Of a stretch of 64,000 nt of DNA, positions 38,431 through 47,024 are shown piece after piece. The notes beneath the pieces were generated by a model. It was not told where the DNA came from, made no database searches, and saw only the letters and a list, made by a program, of their open reading frames with translations. This DNA is from Kushneria indalinina DSM 14324 (GTDB lineage: Bacteria > Pseudomonadota > Gammaproteobacteria > Pseudomonadales > Halomonadaceae): positions 1,357,888 through 1,421,887 of the forward strand of contig NZ_QRDJ01000006.1 in the NCBI RefSeq assembly GCF_003385845.1. The letters run 5' to 3'. The position numbers and the translations under genes were made by a program. How positions within the stretch are numbered: the stretch's first letter is position 1; each line of letters begins with the position of its first letter.

Positions 38431-39108
38431 TCAGCAGGACAGCGGCGCCTTGCGCCGCAGTCGCCAGGCGATATCGGTCATGCCGCGCTCGTCAGGCTGC
38501 TCTCCCAGCCGTTCCAGCTCGAAGTTGGGTGCAAAAAGCCGCTCTACTTCCTCATCGGTGACCACATAGGGTGGCCCCTGGTCACGCCGCTCGTCGCGTA
38601 CGACCGAGATCAGAAGCCCCTCCACGCCGGGTCGACACAGCTCGGCCAGTTTGAGCGCATAGCGCTGCCGGGCCGCTTCGGGCAGTGCAATCAATGCGGC
38701 CCGATCATGGAAGGCATCGATGCTGTCACTTAGACCCGTTTCCAGATGGAAGAAGTTGCCGACATCCAGTGAGACAGCGGCACGGTCGGAGCGCTCCGGG
38801 CTTTCGAAGCGGTTGAAGTTTGTGCGCGAAAGCGCCCGAGGCAGCATTTCGCCCTGAGCGGTAAACCAGCCTCTGACCGCCTCCTCCACCAGCTCAATCC
38901 CCAGCACGGGATGACCACACTGCGCCAGCCAGTGAATATCACCGCTTTTACCGCACAGCGGCAGCAGCACCCGTGCCCCGGGTGGTGCCTGCAGGCATGA
39001 CCAGTAGCGTGCCAGCATGGGCTGGACGCTGTCGCTGTGAAAGCCGATGCGCCCTTCCCGCCAGCGCTCAAACCACTGCTCATTGTCCCGTCCGGAAGCT
39101 GACGACAT
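38431..39108 (-). CDS. tpm: Thiopurine S-methyltransferase
   Basis: 225 residues of the TPMT family: WFERWREGRIGFHSDSVQPML at the N-terminus, SAM-binding VLLPLCGKSGDIHWLAQCGHPVLGIELVEEAV (about 47-78), DAFHDRAALIALPEAARQRYA, and GPPYVVTDEEVERLF near the C-terminus. Bacterial Tpm proteins methylate thiopurines, selenite and tellurite derivatives. The natural substrate is unclear. It starts two bases after the stop of the SH3 protein gene, so it is translationally coupled. Confidence 0.92.
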   Translation of the reverse strand: MSSASGRDNEQWFERWREGRIGFHSDSVQPMLARYWSCLQAPPGARVLLPLCGKSGDIHWLAQCGHPVLGIELVEEAVRGWFTAQGEMLPRALSRTNFNRFESPERSDRAAVSLDVGNFFHLETGLSDSIDAFHDRAALIALPEAARQRYALKLAELCRPGVEGLLISVVRDERRDQGPPYVVTDEEVERLFAPNFELERLGEQPDERGMTDIAWRLRRKAPLSC

Positions 39109-39110
39109 GA

Positions 39111-39722
39111 TCAGAACCAGCGATCGCGCTTTTTACGACGCCTTGGCAGATGCGGCACGAGCAGACCCAGTACCAGACCGCCGCCCGCGACGCTACCGCC
39201 ATAGACGAAGTAACGCATCAGGAGATCCTCGCGTTCCGTGTCCAGCTTTGCCTGATATTCACGCATTTTCGACTGCGCCTGGGTGAGCTGGGCATTGAGG
39301 TCATCGTTGCTGGTCTGCAGTTCGTTGACCCGGGCCTGACTGCTCTGCAGCGAGCTTTTCATGTCGGCGACCCGATCATTCCACTCATCGTCGATGCCTT
39401 CCAGGCGCTGCGTCAGGGTCTGCACGCGCTCCTGCATTTCCGGCATACGATCCTGCACGCTCTGCTCGGCCTGCAGGTCATCACTGGGGATCCAGACGGT
39501 GTCACCGCCTTCGGTTTGAATGCGGCTGTAATCGCCCTGGGTCTCAAGCTGAGTCACACGCTGACCGGCATCCACCGTTCCCACGATGCGGTAGCTGTCG
39601 GTGGGACCACTTCTGACATAGGTCGATAGCGAATCACTGACCCAGCGGGCTTCTTCAGCGTGGGCGGTGCTGATACCGACACCGATCAAGATACCGACGC
39701 AAAGTTTTCCAATTGTTTTCAT
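39111..39722 (-). CDS. SH3-domain, coiled-coil membrane protein (YgiM-like)
   Basis: 203 residues. A signal peptide (about 1-22, ending STAHA) is followed by a bacterial SH3 domain (WVSDSLSTYVRSGPTDSYRIVGTVDAGQRV...DTVWIPSDDLQ, about 27-84), a long coiled coil (about 85-165) and a single C-terminal membrane helix (FVYGGSVAGGGLVLGLLVPHL) ending in a basic tail RRRKKRD. This is the layout of the YgiM/TIGR04211 family, anchored in the inner membrane with SH3 in the periplasm. The role is unknown. It is upstream of and coupled to tpm. Confidence 0.85.
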   Translation of the reverse strand: MKTIGKLCVGILIGVGISTAHAEEARWVSDSLSTYVRSGPTDSYRIVGTVDAGQRVTQLETQGDYSRIQTEGGDTVWIPSDDLQAEQSVQDRMPEMQERVQTLTQRLEGIDDEWNDRVADMKSSLQSSQARVNELQTSNDDLNAQLTQAQSKMREYQAKLDTEREDLLMRYFVYGGSVAGGGLVLGLLVPHLPRRRKKRDRWF

Positions 39723-39788
39723 GGTGGAGTCATTGGTTCGTCAAAATTGTATTCACATCATGATGCCTGAGCCGAGCGTAACCATTAC

Positions 39789-39829
39789 CTGAACCCCGAG
39801 ACGGTCGTACCTGATCCCCGAAACGGTCG
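39789..39829. repeat. Direct repeat, two 19-base units
   Basis: CTGAACCCCGAGACGGTCG (39789-39807) and CTGATCCCCGAAACGGTCG (39811-39829) match at 17 of 19 bases with a period of 22. They lie in the 221-base gap upstream of the SH3 protein gene and next to a DnaA-box-like hairpin. Function unknown. Confidence 0.8.
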
Positions 39830-39830
39830 C

Positions 39831-39853
39831 TCATCCACAGTTTCTGTGGATAA
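39831..39853. promoter_or_regulatory. Inverted pair of DnaA-box-like sequences forming a hairpin
   Basis: TCATCCACA (39831-39839) faces TGTGGATAA (39845-39853), the reverse complement of the perfect DnaA box TTATCCACA. Together they form an 8-bp stem ATCCACAG / CTGTGGAT with loop TTT. DnaA binding is inferred from the match only. Confidence 0.5.
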
Positions 39854-39943
39854 CCTACGGGACAACCTGATCACATGACTTTCAAAGCGCCCGACTGACA
39901 GGCCATGACACCATTTTGTTCAAAAAATGTTCAGCTCAGGAGC

Positions 39944-40270
39944 CTACTCTTCGCGCGGCGGCCAGTGCATGGCGCCCGGGAAGGCGGTCACGTTGCCCTC
40001 GGCCTTGACCGCTCTTGGCGTCCCTTCACGCTCGACTTCGTCGATGCGGACAATGGCATTCATCGGCAGATAGCTGCGCGACACGCCCTCAAAGGTACGA
40101 CGCAGCTTTTCAGCGCCGGGATCAACCACCACCTTCGTGTCATCACCGAATACCACACCCTCGACCTCGATAAAGCCCCACAGCTCGCTTTGAAAGATAT
40201 CGCGTGCGTAGAGCTCCCAGAGCTCGCCCTGCTGCAGGAAACTGATTCTATAAAGGGGCCTTGCCGCCAT
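39944..40270 (-). CDS. DUF1820-family protein
   Basis: 108 residues, start MAARPLYRISFLQQGELWELYARDIFQSELWGFIEVE, a well-conserved gammaproteobacterial family of unknown function. It has no membrane segment or signal peptide. The central part LRRTFEGVSRSYLPMNAIVRIDEVEREGTPR suggests a small all-beta fold that gives it an Hfq- or Lsm-like appearance, which I cannot confirm. It is divergent from miaB. Confidence 0.85.
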   Translation of the reverse strand: MAARPLYRISFLQQGELWELYARDIFQSELWGFIEVEGVVFGDDTKVVVDPGAEKLRRTFEGVSRSYLPMNAIVRIDEVEREGTPRAVKAEGNVTAFPGAMHWPPREE

Positions 40271-40602
40271 GTACGCTCAATCCTCACTGTATTGCGCCAG
40301 ACCGATGATCGTCGCAGCCCCCTGGAGGGCCGCAACAAGCGCGGGAGTTTATCATAGGCTTTTGCGCTGATGGCGCCCGTCGCGAGCCTGCTCACGTGTT
40401 GATACACAAAGACCCTTTTTTACTACACAAGCGCGTGCTGGCCTGTGCCTGCACCCTTGCGTATAATTTCGCCATCTTCAGGTCGCTGTGCGACAGTTCA
40501 CGACACTTCTCTCGATGGTAGGGCGAAAGCACGGCCGTTTTTATGCTGTCATCGCCGAATCATCGTCTGACACCCACTTTTAAGTATGTGTACCCAAGGC
40601 CC
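40271..40602. other. Divergent intergenic region DUF1820 gene / miaB
   Basis: 332 bases with no gene that I can support. A perfect TATAAT lies at 40462-40467 and may be the -10 box for miaB, although no good -35 is seen at 17 bases. A T-rich stretch (TTTTTT near 40415-40420) lies upstream of it. The miaB frame is open back to 40543, but that part does not resemble MiaB. Confidence 0.5.
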
Positions 40603-41952
40603 ATGACGAAGAAACTCTTCATCAAGACCCACGGCTGCCAGATGAACGAGTACGACTCGGCTCGCATGGCCGACCTGCTGGGCGAATCCCATCAGCTTGA
40701 ACTGACGGACAATGAAAACGAGGCAGATGTCATTCTGCTCAATACCTGCTCGATTCGCGAGAAGGCGCAGGAGAAGGTATTCCATCAGCTCGGACGCTGG
40801 AAAAAACTCAAGGCCGCCAATCCGGATCTGGTGATTGGCGTTGGTGGCTGCGTGGCGAGCCAGGAAGGCGACAATATCCAGAAGCGGGCCCCCCATGTCG
40901 ACATGGTCTTCGGACCGCAAACCCTCCACCGCCTGCCGGACATGATGGATAACCGCAATGAAAGCGGGAACCTGATTTCGATGGTGGATGTCACCTTCCC
41001 GGAAATCGAGAAGTTTGATCGCCTGCCGGCGCCCAACTCCGATGGCGCTTCGTCCTTTGTGTCGATCATGGAAGGCTGCTCGAAGTACTGCAGCTTCTGC
41101 GTGGTGCCCTATACCCGTGGTGAGGAGATCTCGCGTCCGTTCGAGGATGTGCTCGATGAGGTCGTGCACCTTGCCGAGCAGGGCGTGCGTGAAATCAATC
41201 TGCTGGGCCAGAACGTCAACGCCTATCGCGGCATCGATGACAACGGCGAAGAGATTGACCTGGCCGAAATGATTGCGGCCGTGGCCGCCGTTGACGGCAT
41301 TGATCGCATCCGCTTTACCACCTCTCACCCGGTGGAGTTTACCGATAGCCTGGTCGAGGCCTTCGGCGAGATTCCGGAGCTGGTGAGCCATCTGCACCTG
41401 CCGGTACAGTCAGGCTCAGACAATATCCTCAAGGCAATGAAGCGCGGTCATGGTCGCGAGGAGTACATTGCCAAGATGGAGCGCATTCGTGAAAAGCGCC
41501 CGGACATCAGCTTTTCCTCGGATTTCATCATCGGCTTTCCCGGTGAGACCGAGCAGGACTTTCTGGACACGATGGATCTGATCGAGTGCATCGGCTTTGA
41601 TCACTCTTTCTCGTTTGTCTATTCCAAACGTCCGGGCACGCCGGCCTCTGACCTGCCCGATGACACCCCGGAGCTGGTCAAGAAGCAGCGGTTAAAGATC
41701 CTGCAGGACCGCATCACCCAGAATGCGATCGGCATTTCGCGGCGCATGGTGGGCACGACGCAGCGCATCCTGGTATCAGGCTTTTCTCCCAAGGATCCCG
41801 GCGAGCTTTCCGGGCGGACCGAAAACAACCGCGTGGTCAACTTCAAGGCCGCCAATCCGATCGATCTGATCGGCTATTTCGTCGACGTTGAAATCGTGGA
41901 AGCCTTCCCCAACTCTCTCAGGGGTGAGCTGGTCTCTGCACAGAGATACTGA
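40603..41952 (+). CDS. miaB: tRNA-2-methylthio-N6-dimethylallyladenosine synthase
   Basis: 449-residue radical-SAM methylthiotransferase modifying A37 of tRNAs that read UNN codons. The start [19 protein letters not shown] is the usual MiaB N-terminus. The first Fe-S cluster uses C12, C49 and C83; the radical-SAM cluster uses C159, C163 and C166 (CSKYCSFC). The TRAM domain forms the C-terminus ([27 protein letters not shown]). All cluster ligands are present. It leads the miaB-phoH-ybeY-corC series, the standard gammaproteobacterial order. Confidence 0.96.
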   Translation: MTKKLFIKTHGCQMNEYDSARMADLLGESHQLELTDNENEADVILLNTCSIREKAQEKVFHQLGRWKKLKAANPDLVIGVGGCVASQEGDNIQKRAPHVDMVFGPQTLHRLPDMMDNRNESGNLISMVDVTFPEIEKFDRLPAPNSDGASSFVSIMEGCSKYCSFCVVPYTRGEEISRPFEDVLDEVVHLAEQGVREINLLGQNVNAYRGIDDNGEEIDLAEMIAAVAAVDGIDRIRFTTSHPVEFTDSLVEAFGEIPELVSHLHLPVQSGSDNILKAMKRGHGREEYIAKMERIREKRPDISFSSDFIIGFPGETEQDFLDTMDLIECIGFDHSFSFVYSKRPGTPASDLPDDTPELVKKQRLKILQDRITQNAIGISRRMVGTTQRILVSGFSPKDPGELSGRTENNRVVNFKAANPIDLIGYFVDVEIVEAFPNSLRGELVSAQRY

Positions 41953-42122
41953 TTCGACAGACGCGCTTTTGATGTCATGTCGCATGCACCGGACCGGCAT
42001 GCCATCGCAGGCACTCTCCCGCGATGGCGACTCTCCCTTTCCGATCGAACAATTGGTGCTATTGTTCCCGGACAGGACCAGATCCAGGCTGCCTTTCAAC
42101 GACGCAACGACCGGACCCAACA

Positions 42123-43124
42123 TTGACCCAGAAAACTGCCAACTCGCATCGTATTCTTCAGCTGTCGCTGGAACCCAATGACCCCATGCGGCTGGCCAAT
42201 CTAAGCGGTCAGCAGGATGAGCATCTTCATCTGATCGAGCAGCGCCTCGAGGTCACGGTACGCAACCGTGGCAACGAGTTTCAGCTGGCCGGCAATGCCG
42301 CACGCGTCAAGGCGACGGCCAACGTGCTGGAGCACCTGTATCGCGAGACCCAGACGCAGACCCTGTCACCGGAGACGGTCCATCTTTATCTGCAGGAATC
42401 GGGCCTAGAATCGATTGCCGAGGATGAAGACGATGACATGCCGCGCGAGGGCGTAATTCTGCGTACGCCGCGTGCGGTCATCAAACCGCGCGGGCAGAAC
42501 CAGCAGCAGTACGTTGAGCAAATCCGCAACCATGACATCAATTTCGGCATCGGCCCTGCCGGTACCGGCAAGACCTATCTGGCCGTGGCTGCAGCCGTTG
42601 AGGCACTCAACCAGCAGGACGTGCGTCGCATTCTTCTGGTGCGCCCGGCCGTTGAAGCCGGCGAAAAGCTGGGCTTTCTGCCGGGCGATCTGGCGCAAAA
42701 GATCGACCCCTATCTGCGCCCGCTTTATGACGCGCTCTACGAGATGCTGGGCTTTGAACAGGTCAACAAGCTGATCGAAAAGCAGGTCATCGAGATTGCC
42801 CCGCTGGCCTACATGCGCGGGCGAACGCTCAATAACGCCTTCGTCATTCTCGACGAGAGCCAGAACACCACACGCGAGCAAATGAAGATGTTTCTGACGC
42901 GTATCGGCTTTGGCTCAACGGCCGTGATTACCGGCGACATTACTCAGGTGGACCTGCCCCGCGGGACGCACTCCGGCCTGATTCACGTGCTCAATGTGCT
43001 CAAGGACATCAACGGCATCAGCATGACCCGCTTTGCCTCCAAGGACGTGGTTCGCCATCCGCTGGTCGCACGTATCATCGATGCCTATGAGGCGCACGAA
43101 TCCGAAGAGGATCGCCACTCATGA
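42123..43124 (+). CDS. phoH: PhoH-like ATPase (YbeZ)
   Basis: 333 residues if translation begins at TTG 42123 (MTQKTANSHRILQLSLEP), which matches the N-terminal strand of PhoH homologues (around LEPNDPMRLANLSGQQDEHL). An ATG at 42186 would cut this strand; the ATG at 42024 adds residues unlike the family. Walker A is GPAGTGKTY, then RPAVEAGEKLGFLPGD, Walker B FVILDESQNTT and the sensor ITGDITQVDLP. It works with YbeY in rRNA maturation and ribosome quality control. Its stop overlaps ybeY by four bases. Confidence 0.9.
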   Translation: MTQKTANSHRILQLSLEPNDPMRLANLSGQQDEHLHLIEQRLEVTVRNRGNEFQLAGNAARVKATANVLEHLYRETQTQTLSPETVHLYLQESGLESIAEDEDDDMPREGVILRTPRAVIKPRGQNQQQYVEQIRNHDINFGIGPAGTGKTYLAVAAAVEALNQQDVRRILLVRPAVEAGEKLGFLPGDLAQKIDPYLRPLYDALYEMLGFEQVNKLIEKQVIEIAPLAYMRGRTLNNAFVILDESQNTTREQMKMFLTRIGFGSTAVITGDITQVDLPRGTHSGLIHVLNVLKDINGISMTRFASKDVVRHPLVARIIDAYEAHESEEDRHS

Positions 43125-43648
43125 GCGATGCGGTCTGTGTCGACTGCCAGGTGGCGGTCGACTTTGACGCACTTCCCAAAGAGCACACCCTTGAGCACTG
43201 GTTTACGGCGGTGCTCAAGCACTTTCCGGGCGAGATTCGTCGGGAGATGACGGTGCGCTTTGCCAGCGAAGAAGAGAGCCGCAGCCTCAACCATGACTAT
43301 CGCGGCCGCGACAAATCGACCAATGTGCTCTCCTTCCCTTTCGAGGCGCCGCCGGACGTTCCCCTCCCTCTGCTCGGCGACCTGGTCGTCAGCCCTCATG
43401 TGGTGGCGCGCGAAGCCCTTGAACAGGACAAGCGCCTGGAGGATCACTTCGCCCACATGATCGTGCATGGTACGCTGCATTTACTGGGCCTTGATCACAT
43501 CGACGATGATGAGGCCGAGTCCATGGAACAGCTCGAGCGGGACATTCTGTCCACGCTGGGCATTTCTGATCCCTATGCTGTTATCCCTGAAGGTCCGGGT
43601 GCGCGTGACAGCCATCAGGTATCCGAGGAGAAGAGAACCGACGCATGA
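43121..43648 (+). CDS. ybeY: Endoribonuclease YbeY
   Basis: 175-residue metal-dependent RNase needed for 16S rRNA 3' maturation and 70S quality control. The zinc-binding motif HGTLHLLGLDH gives ligands H116, H120 and H126, and the conserved NHDYRGRDKSTNVLSFPFE loop (about 57-75) is present. The C-terminal tail after residue 150 is polar and longer than in E. coli. It overlaps phoH and corC by ATGA on both sides, so it is tightly coupled. Confidence 0.96.
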   Translation: MSDAVCVDCQVAVDFDALPKEHTLEHWFTAVLKHFPGEIRREMTVRFASEEESRSLNHDYRGRDKSTNVLSFPFEAPPDVPLPLLGDLVVSPHVVAREALEQDKRLEDHFAHMIVHGTLHLLGLDHIDDDEAESMEQLERDILSTLGISDPYAVIPEGPGARDSHQVSEEKRTDA

Positions 43649-44538
43649 GCGATGACCGACCGGCAAGTCAGCCATCCCGATCCTGGCTTGACAGAATAAT
43701 CGGCGCTTTTTCCGGCGATAACGAAGAACCCAGCAGTCGCGACGAGCTGATCAGCTTTCTCAAGGAAGCGTCCACGCGACTGAGCCTCGATCAGGATGGC
43801 CTGACCATCATCGAGGGGGCCTTTGATATCAGCACCATGCAGGCACGTGAAGCCATGGTGCCCCGCTCCCAGATCGTGGCCATTCAGGCCGATCACTCTC
43901 CCGACCAATGCCTGCCCATCATTCGCGAGACCGCCCACTCCCGCTATCCCGTCATCGATGACAATCTTGATGAAGTGGTGGGCGTGCTGCTGGTCAAGGA
44001 CATGCTGCCGCTCATTTTGCAGGACAGTGAGGAACGCCAGCGCTTCGAACTGCGCGAGGTATTGAGGCCGGCCCTGTTCATCCCGGAATCCAAGCGGCTC
44101 AACAACCTGCTGCGCGAGTTTCGCGATACGCGCAACCACATGGCCATCGTGGTGGATGAATATGGCGGTACGGCCGGCATCATCACCATCGAGGACATTC
44201 TCGAGCAGATCGTCGGGGATATCGAGGACGAACACGATATCGACGAGGAAGACGATATCCGTGATCTGGGCAACGGGACCTACGCCGTCAAGGCGCTGAC
44301 GCCCATCGATGACTTCAACGAGCGCTTCGAAACCAGTTTCTCTGATGAAGAGTTCGACACGGTCGGCGGTCTGGTCATGCAGCGCTTCGGGCATCTGCCG
44401 GCACGCAACGAGTCCACCGAGCTGGATCACTGGCGCTTTACGGTCATGAACGCCGACAGCCGCCGCATTCGCTGGCTGCAGGCAGCCCGTACCGATGTCA
44501 AAAACCCCACGGACGATGCGTCCCTGCCCGATCAGTGA
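43645..44538 (+). CDS. corC: CBS-domain protein CorC (YbeX)
   Basis: 297 residues. Two CBS domains (about 60-190: MVPRSQIVAIQADHSPDQCLPIIRETAHSRYPVIDD and the NHMAIVVDEYGGTAGIITIEDILEQIVGDIEDEHD segment) are followed by a CorC_HlyC domain (ALTPIDDFNERFETSFSDEEFDTVGGLVMQRFGHLP). There is no membrane domain. It has been linked to Mg/Co efflux and to ribosome-related phenotypes alongside ybeY. It overlaps ybeY; a terminator follows. Confidence 0.93.
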   Translation: MSDDRPASQPSRSWLDRIIGAFSGDNEEPSSRDELISFLKEASTRLSLDQDGLTIIEGAFDISTMQAREAMVPRSQIVAIQADHSPDQCLPIIRETAHSRYPVIDDNLDEVVGVLLVKDMLPLILQDSEERQRFELREVLRPALFIPESKRLNNLLREFRDTRNHMAIVVDEYGGTAGIITIEDILEQIVGDIEDEHDIDEEDDIRDLGNGTYAVKALTPIDDFNERFETSFSDEEFDTVGGLVMQRFGHLPARNESTELDHWRFTVMNADSRRIRWLQAARTDVKNPTDDASLPDQ

Positions 44539-44587
44539 TGCAGGGCATCGGCAGGCCTGAACACGCGCCTGCCTTGTGAACCCCATT

Positions 44588-44616
44588 ACGGGCAGGCATG
44601 ATCGCCTGCCCGTTTT
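44588..44616 (+). terminator. Terminator between corC and lnt
   Basis: A 10-bp stem ACGGGCAGGC / GCCTGCCCGT (44588-44597 and 44604-44613) with loop ATGATC runs into TTTT (44613-44616). It lies only 17 bases before the lnt ATG, so read-through may set lnt expression. Confidence 0.85.
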
Positions 44617-44633
44617 CTGTTAGAGGATGCAGC

Positions 44634-46121
44634 ATGGCCTCCCTTCTACAGCGTCGCGGCGCCGGTTCGATTCTGGCCCTGCTGGCTGGCGCACTCACGA
44701 CACTGACCTTCGCACCCTTCAATCTCTGGGGGCTTGGCCCCATGGCGCTGGCGGTGTTCTATGTCGTCCTCCAGAAGGTCAGCCTGCGCCAGGCGCTATG
44801 GCGTGGCTGGCTGTTTGGCGTGGGCATGTTCGGCAGCGGCGCGTCGTGGGTGTATGTCTCGATCCATGACTATGGCAATACGGGTGGGCCACTGGCCATC
44901 GTACTGACGGTGCTCTTTATTATCGCCACGGCACTGTTTGTGGTGCTGCCGGCGCTTTTATATCGTCTCTGCGCCGCCTCCAGACTGAATATTGTGGCCT
45001 TTGCCGGCGCCTGGGCATTGAGCGAGGCCTTTCGCAGCTGGGCCTTTACCGGCTTCCCCTGGCTCTTTCTGGGCAGCGCCCATGTCAGCTCGCCGCTGGC
45101 CAGTCTGGCGCCGCTGGGCGGCGTCTATCTTGTCTCTCTGGTCGTGGCCCTGAGCGGTGCCCTGCTGGCCGGACTGGTGTTGTCCCGGACCTGGTGGCTG
45201 ATCGCCCCGCTGGCAGCGCTTTGGCTTGTTCCGCTGGCGCTGCCCACGCAATGGGCCGAACCGGCAGGCGATGACGTCACGGTTTCACTGGTGCAGGGCG
45301 ATCTGGCGCAGCTGAGCAAGTGGACGCCTGACGGCCAGCGCGACGCCGTCAACACCTATTTCAGCCTGACCCGCCAGCACGGGCTGGATAGCGACATTGT
45401 CATCTGGCCGGAAACGGCCCTGCCCATGCTGGAACAGCAGGCCATGCCCTTTCTACAGCGCGTACAGTCAACGCTGCCGGCGGACAGCACCCTGATGACT
45501 GGCATCATGCAGCGGGATCAAAACGGCATGTTTTACAACAGCATGATCTCGCTGGGAGAGCAACCCGGTCAGTATCGCAAGGCGCACCTGGTGCCCTTTG
45601 GTGAGTATCTGCCGCTTGAACCGCTGCTGGGTGGCCTGCTGCGCATCTTCAATATCCCGATGGGCAACATCGGCGCGGGAAGCGATGACCAGCCGCCGCT
45701 TCAGGCCCACGGACTGCGTCTGGGGGTCGCCATCTGCTATGAAATCGTCTACCCCGACCTGGTGCGCGCGCGCGCCGAAAATGCCAACGCGCTGGTGACC
45801 ATTTCCAACGACACCTGGTTTGGCCACTCCATCGGGCCGCTGCAGCACATGCAGATGGCGCAGCTCAGAGCACTGGAGAACAACCGCTACCTGATCAGAG
45901 CCACCAACAACGGCATGACCGCGATCGTGGCGCCGGATGGGCACATCGTGGGACAGGCTCCGCGCTTTGAGCCGGCCGTTCTCTACGGCGCCGTTCGGCC
46001 GATGGAAGGTCTGACCCCCTTTACCCGCACGGGAAGCTGGCCTGCGCTACTCCTGGCACTGTTAATGTTGTTTTGTGGTGGTATCTTGCGCTCTCACCGG
46101 CGTAACCAAAACGCCCATTGA
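44634..46121 (+). CDS. lnt: Apolipoprotein N-acyltransferase
   Basis: 495-residue inner-membrane enzyme that adds the third acyl chain to lipoproteins. The ATG at 44634 has GAGG seven bases upstream; a longer frame from 44598 overlaps the terminator. The N-terminal half has about six hydrophobic segments (e.g. IVLTVLFIIATALFVVLPALLY, WAFTGFPWLFLGSAHV). The C-terminal nitrilase domain shows the catalytic triad: Glu in WPETALP, Lys in RKAHLVPFGEYLPL and Cys in GVAICYEIVYPD. Length and motifs are standard. Confidence 0.95.
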   Translation: MASLLQRRGAGSILALLAGALTTLTFAPFNLWGLGPMALAVFYVVLQKVSLRQALWRGWLFGVGMFGSGASWVYVSIHDYGNTGGPLAIVLTVLFIIATALFVVLPALLYRLCAASRLNIVAFAGAWALSEAFRSWAFTGFPWLFLGSAHVSSPLASLAPLGGVYLVSLVVALSGALLAGLVLSRTWWLIAPLAALWLVPLALPTQWAEPAGDDVTVSLVQGDLAQLSKWTPDGQRDAVNTYFSLTRQHGLDSDIVIWPETALPMLEQQAMPFLQRVQSTLPADSTLMTGIMQRDQNGMFYNSMISLGEQPGQYRKAHLVPFGEYLPLEPLLGGLLRIFNIPMGNIGAGSDDQPPLQAHGLRLGVAICYEIVYPDLVRARAENANALVTISNDTWFGHSIGPLQHMQMAQLRALENNRYLIRATNNGMTAIVAPDGHIVGQAPRFEPAVLYGAVRPMEGLTPFTRTGSWPALLLALLMLFCGGILRSHRRNQNAH

Positions 46122-46150
46122 CCCCTGATGCCCCGGCAGAGACCACGACC

Positions 46151-46894
46151 ATGCTGACGCTTTTAAAAATGTATCTTCTGCCGCCGGGCATTATTATCGT
46201 GGCGCTCCTGTTTGCCCTTGTCATCGTGTGGCGCCGGCGTCGGCGCTGGGGGCAACGGCTGGGGATTGCCGTCGTACTGATTTTCTGGGCGCTGTCGACA
46301 TCGCGCGGCGCTACCCTGCTGATGGACCCGCTGGAAAGTGCGGTGCCCATCGCCACGCAGGCGCAATGGGAGCAGGCGCAGGCCATCGTTATCCTCAGCG
46401 GCGGGCGGCTTTTCGGCCAGTCCCAGCTTGACGGCCATGATGACGTTACCCCCATGGCCATGCAGCGACTGGCCGACGGTGCCCGCATCAAGCGTGAAAC
46501 CGACCTGCCGGTGCTGATCGCCGGCGGCGGCGGGCGCCGGGGCACAAGTCATCTGCCGGAAGCGGACCTGATGGCGTTTCGTTTTGAAAACAGTTTTGGT
46601 CTGCCCGTGCAGTGGCGGGAGATCCAGAGTCACAATACGGAGCAGAACGCGCTTTACAGCGGCCGCATTCTGCGTGACGAAAACATTGATACCATTATCC
46701 TGGTGACCAGCGCCTGGCACATGCCGCGCGCCCAGCGCGCCTTCAAGAATGAAGGGCTTAATGTCCTGGCCGCCCCCACCGGTTTCACGGCGCGTGCAGG
46801 CTTTGGCCCGCGCAGCTTCTCTCCTGACATGACGGCCCTGGGCAACAGCTACTGGGCGCTGCATGAGTATGTCGGGCTGCTGGTCGGTCGATAG
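46151..46894 (+). CDS. ElyC/YdcF-family envelope protein
   Basis: 247 residues of the DUF218 family. Two N-terminal membrane helices (LLPPGIIIVALLFALVIVW and LGIAVVLIFWALS) are followed by a periplasmic domain beginning QAIVILSGGRLFGQSQLDGHDDVTP and containing VTSAWHMPRAQRAFKNEGLNV, which is diagnostic. E. coli ElyC supports peptidoglycan and envelope maintenance at low temperature. The ATG at 46151 is preferred over TTG 46118, which overlaps the lnt stop. Its place right after lnt fits an envelope role. Paralogues such as YdcF and SanA are alternatives. Confidence 0.8.
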   Translation: MLTLLKMYLLPPGIIIVALLFALVIVWRRRRRWGQRLGIAVVLIFWALSTSRGATLLMDPLESAVPIATQAQWEQAQAIVILSGGRLFGQSQLDGHDDVTPMAMQRLADGARIKRETDLPVLIAGGGGRRGTSHLPEADLMAFRFENSFGLPVQWREIQSHNTEQNALYSGRILRDENIDTIILVTSAWHMPRAQRAFKNEGLNVLAAPTGFTARAGFGPRSFSPDMTALGNSYWALHEYVGLLVGR

Positions 46895-47024
46895 CTTCGC
46901 AAACCTACCGGCGTCGTCCCTGACAATGTCGATGGCGCTCTGGTGGGTTTCCCTTGTATGGCTGATGGCAAACTGAACAGACAGGCATTCTGCCCATGTT
47001 GATCCTCTGTTCAGGAACTCGATC

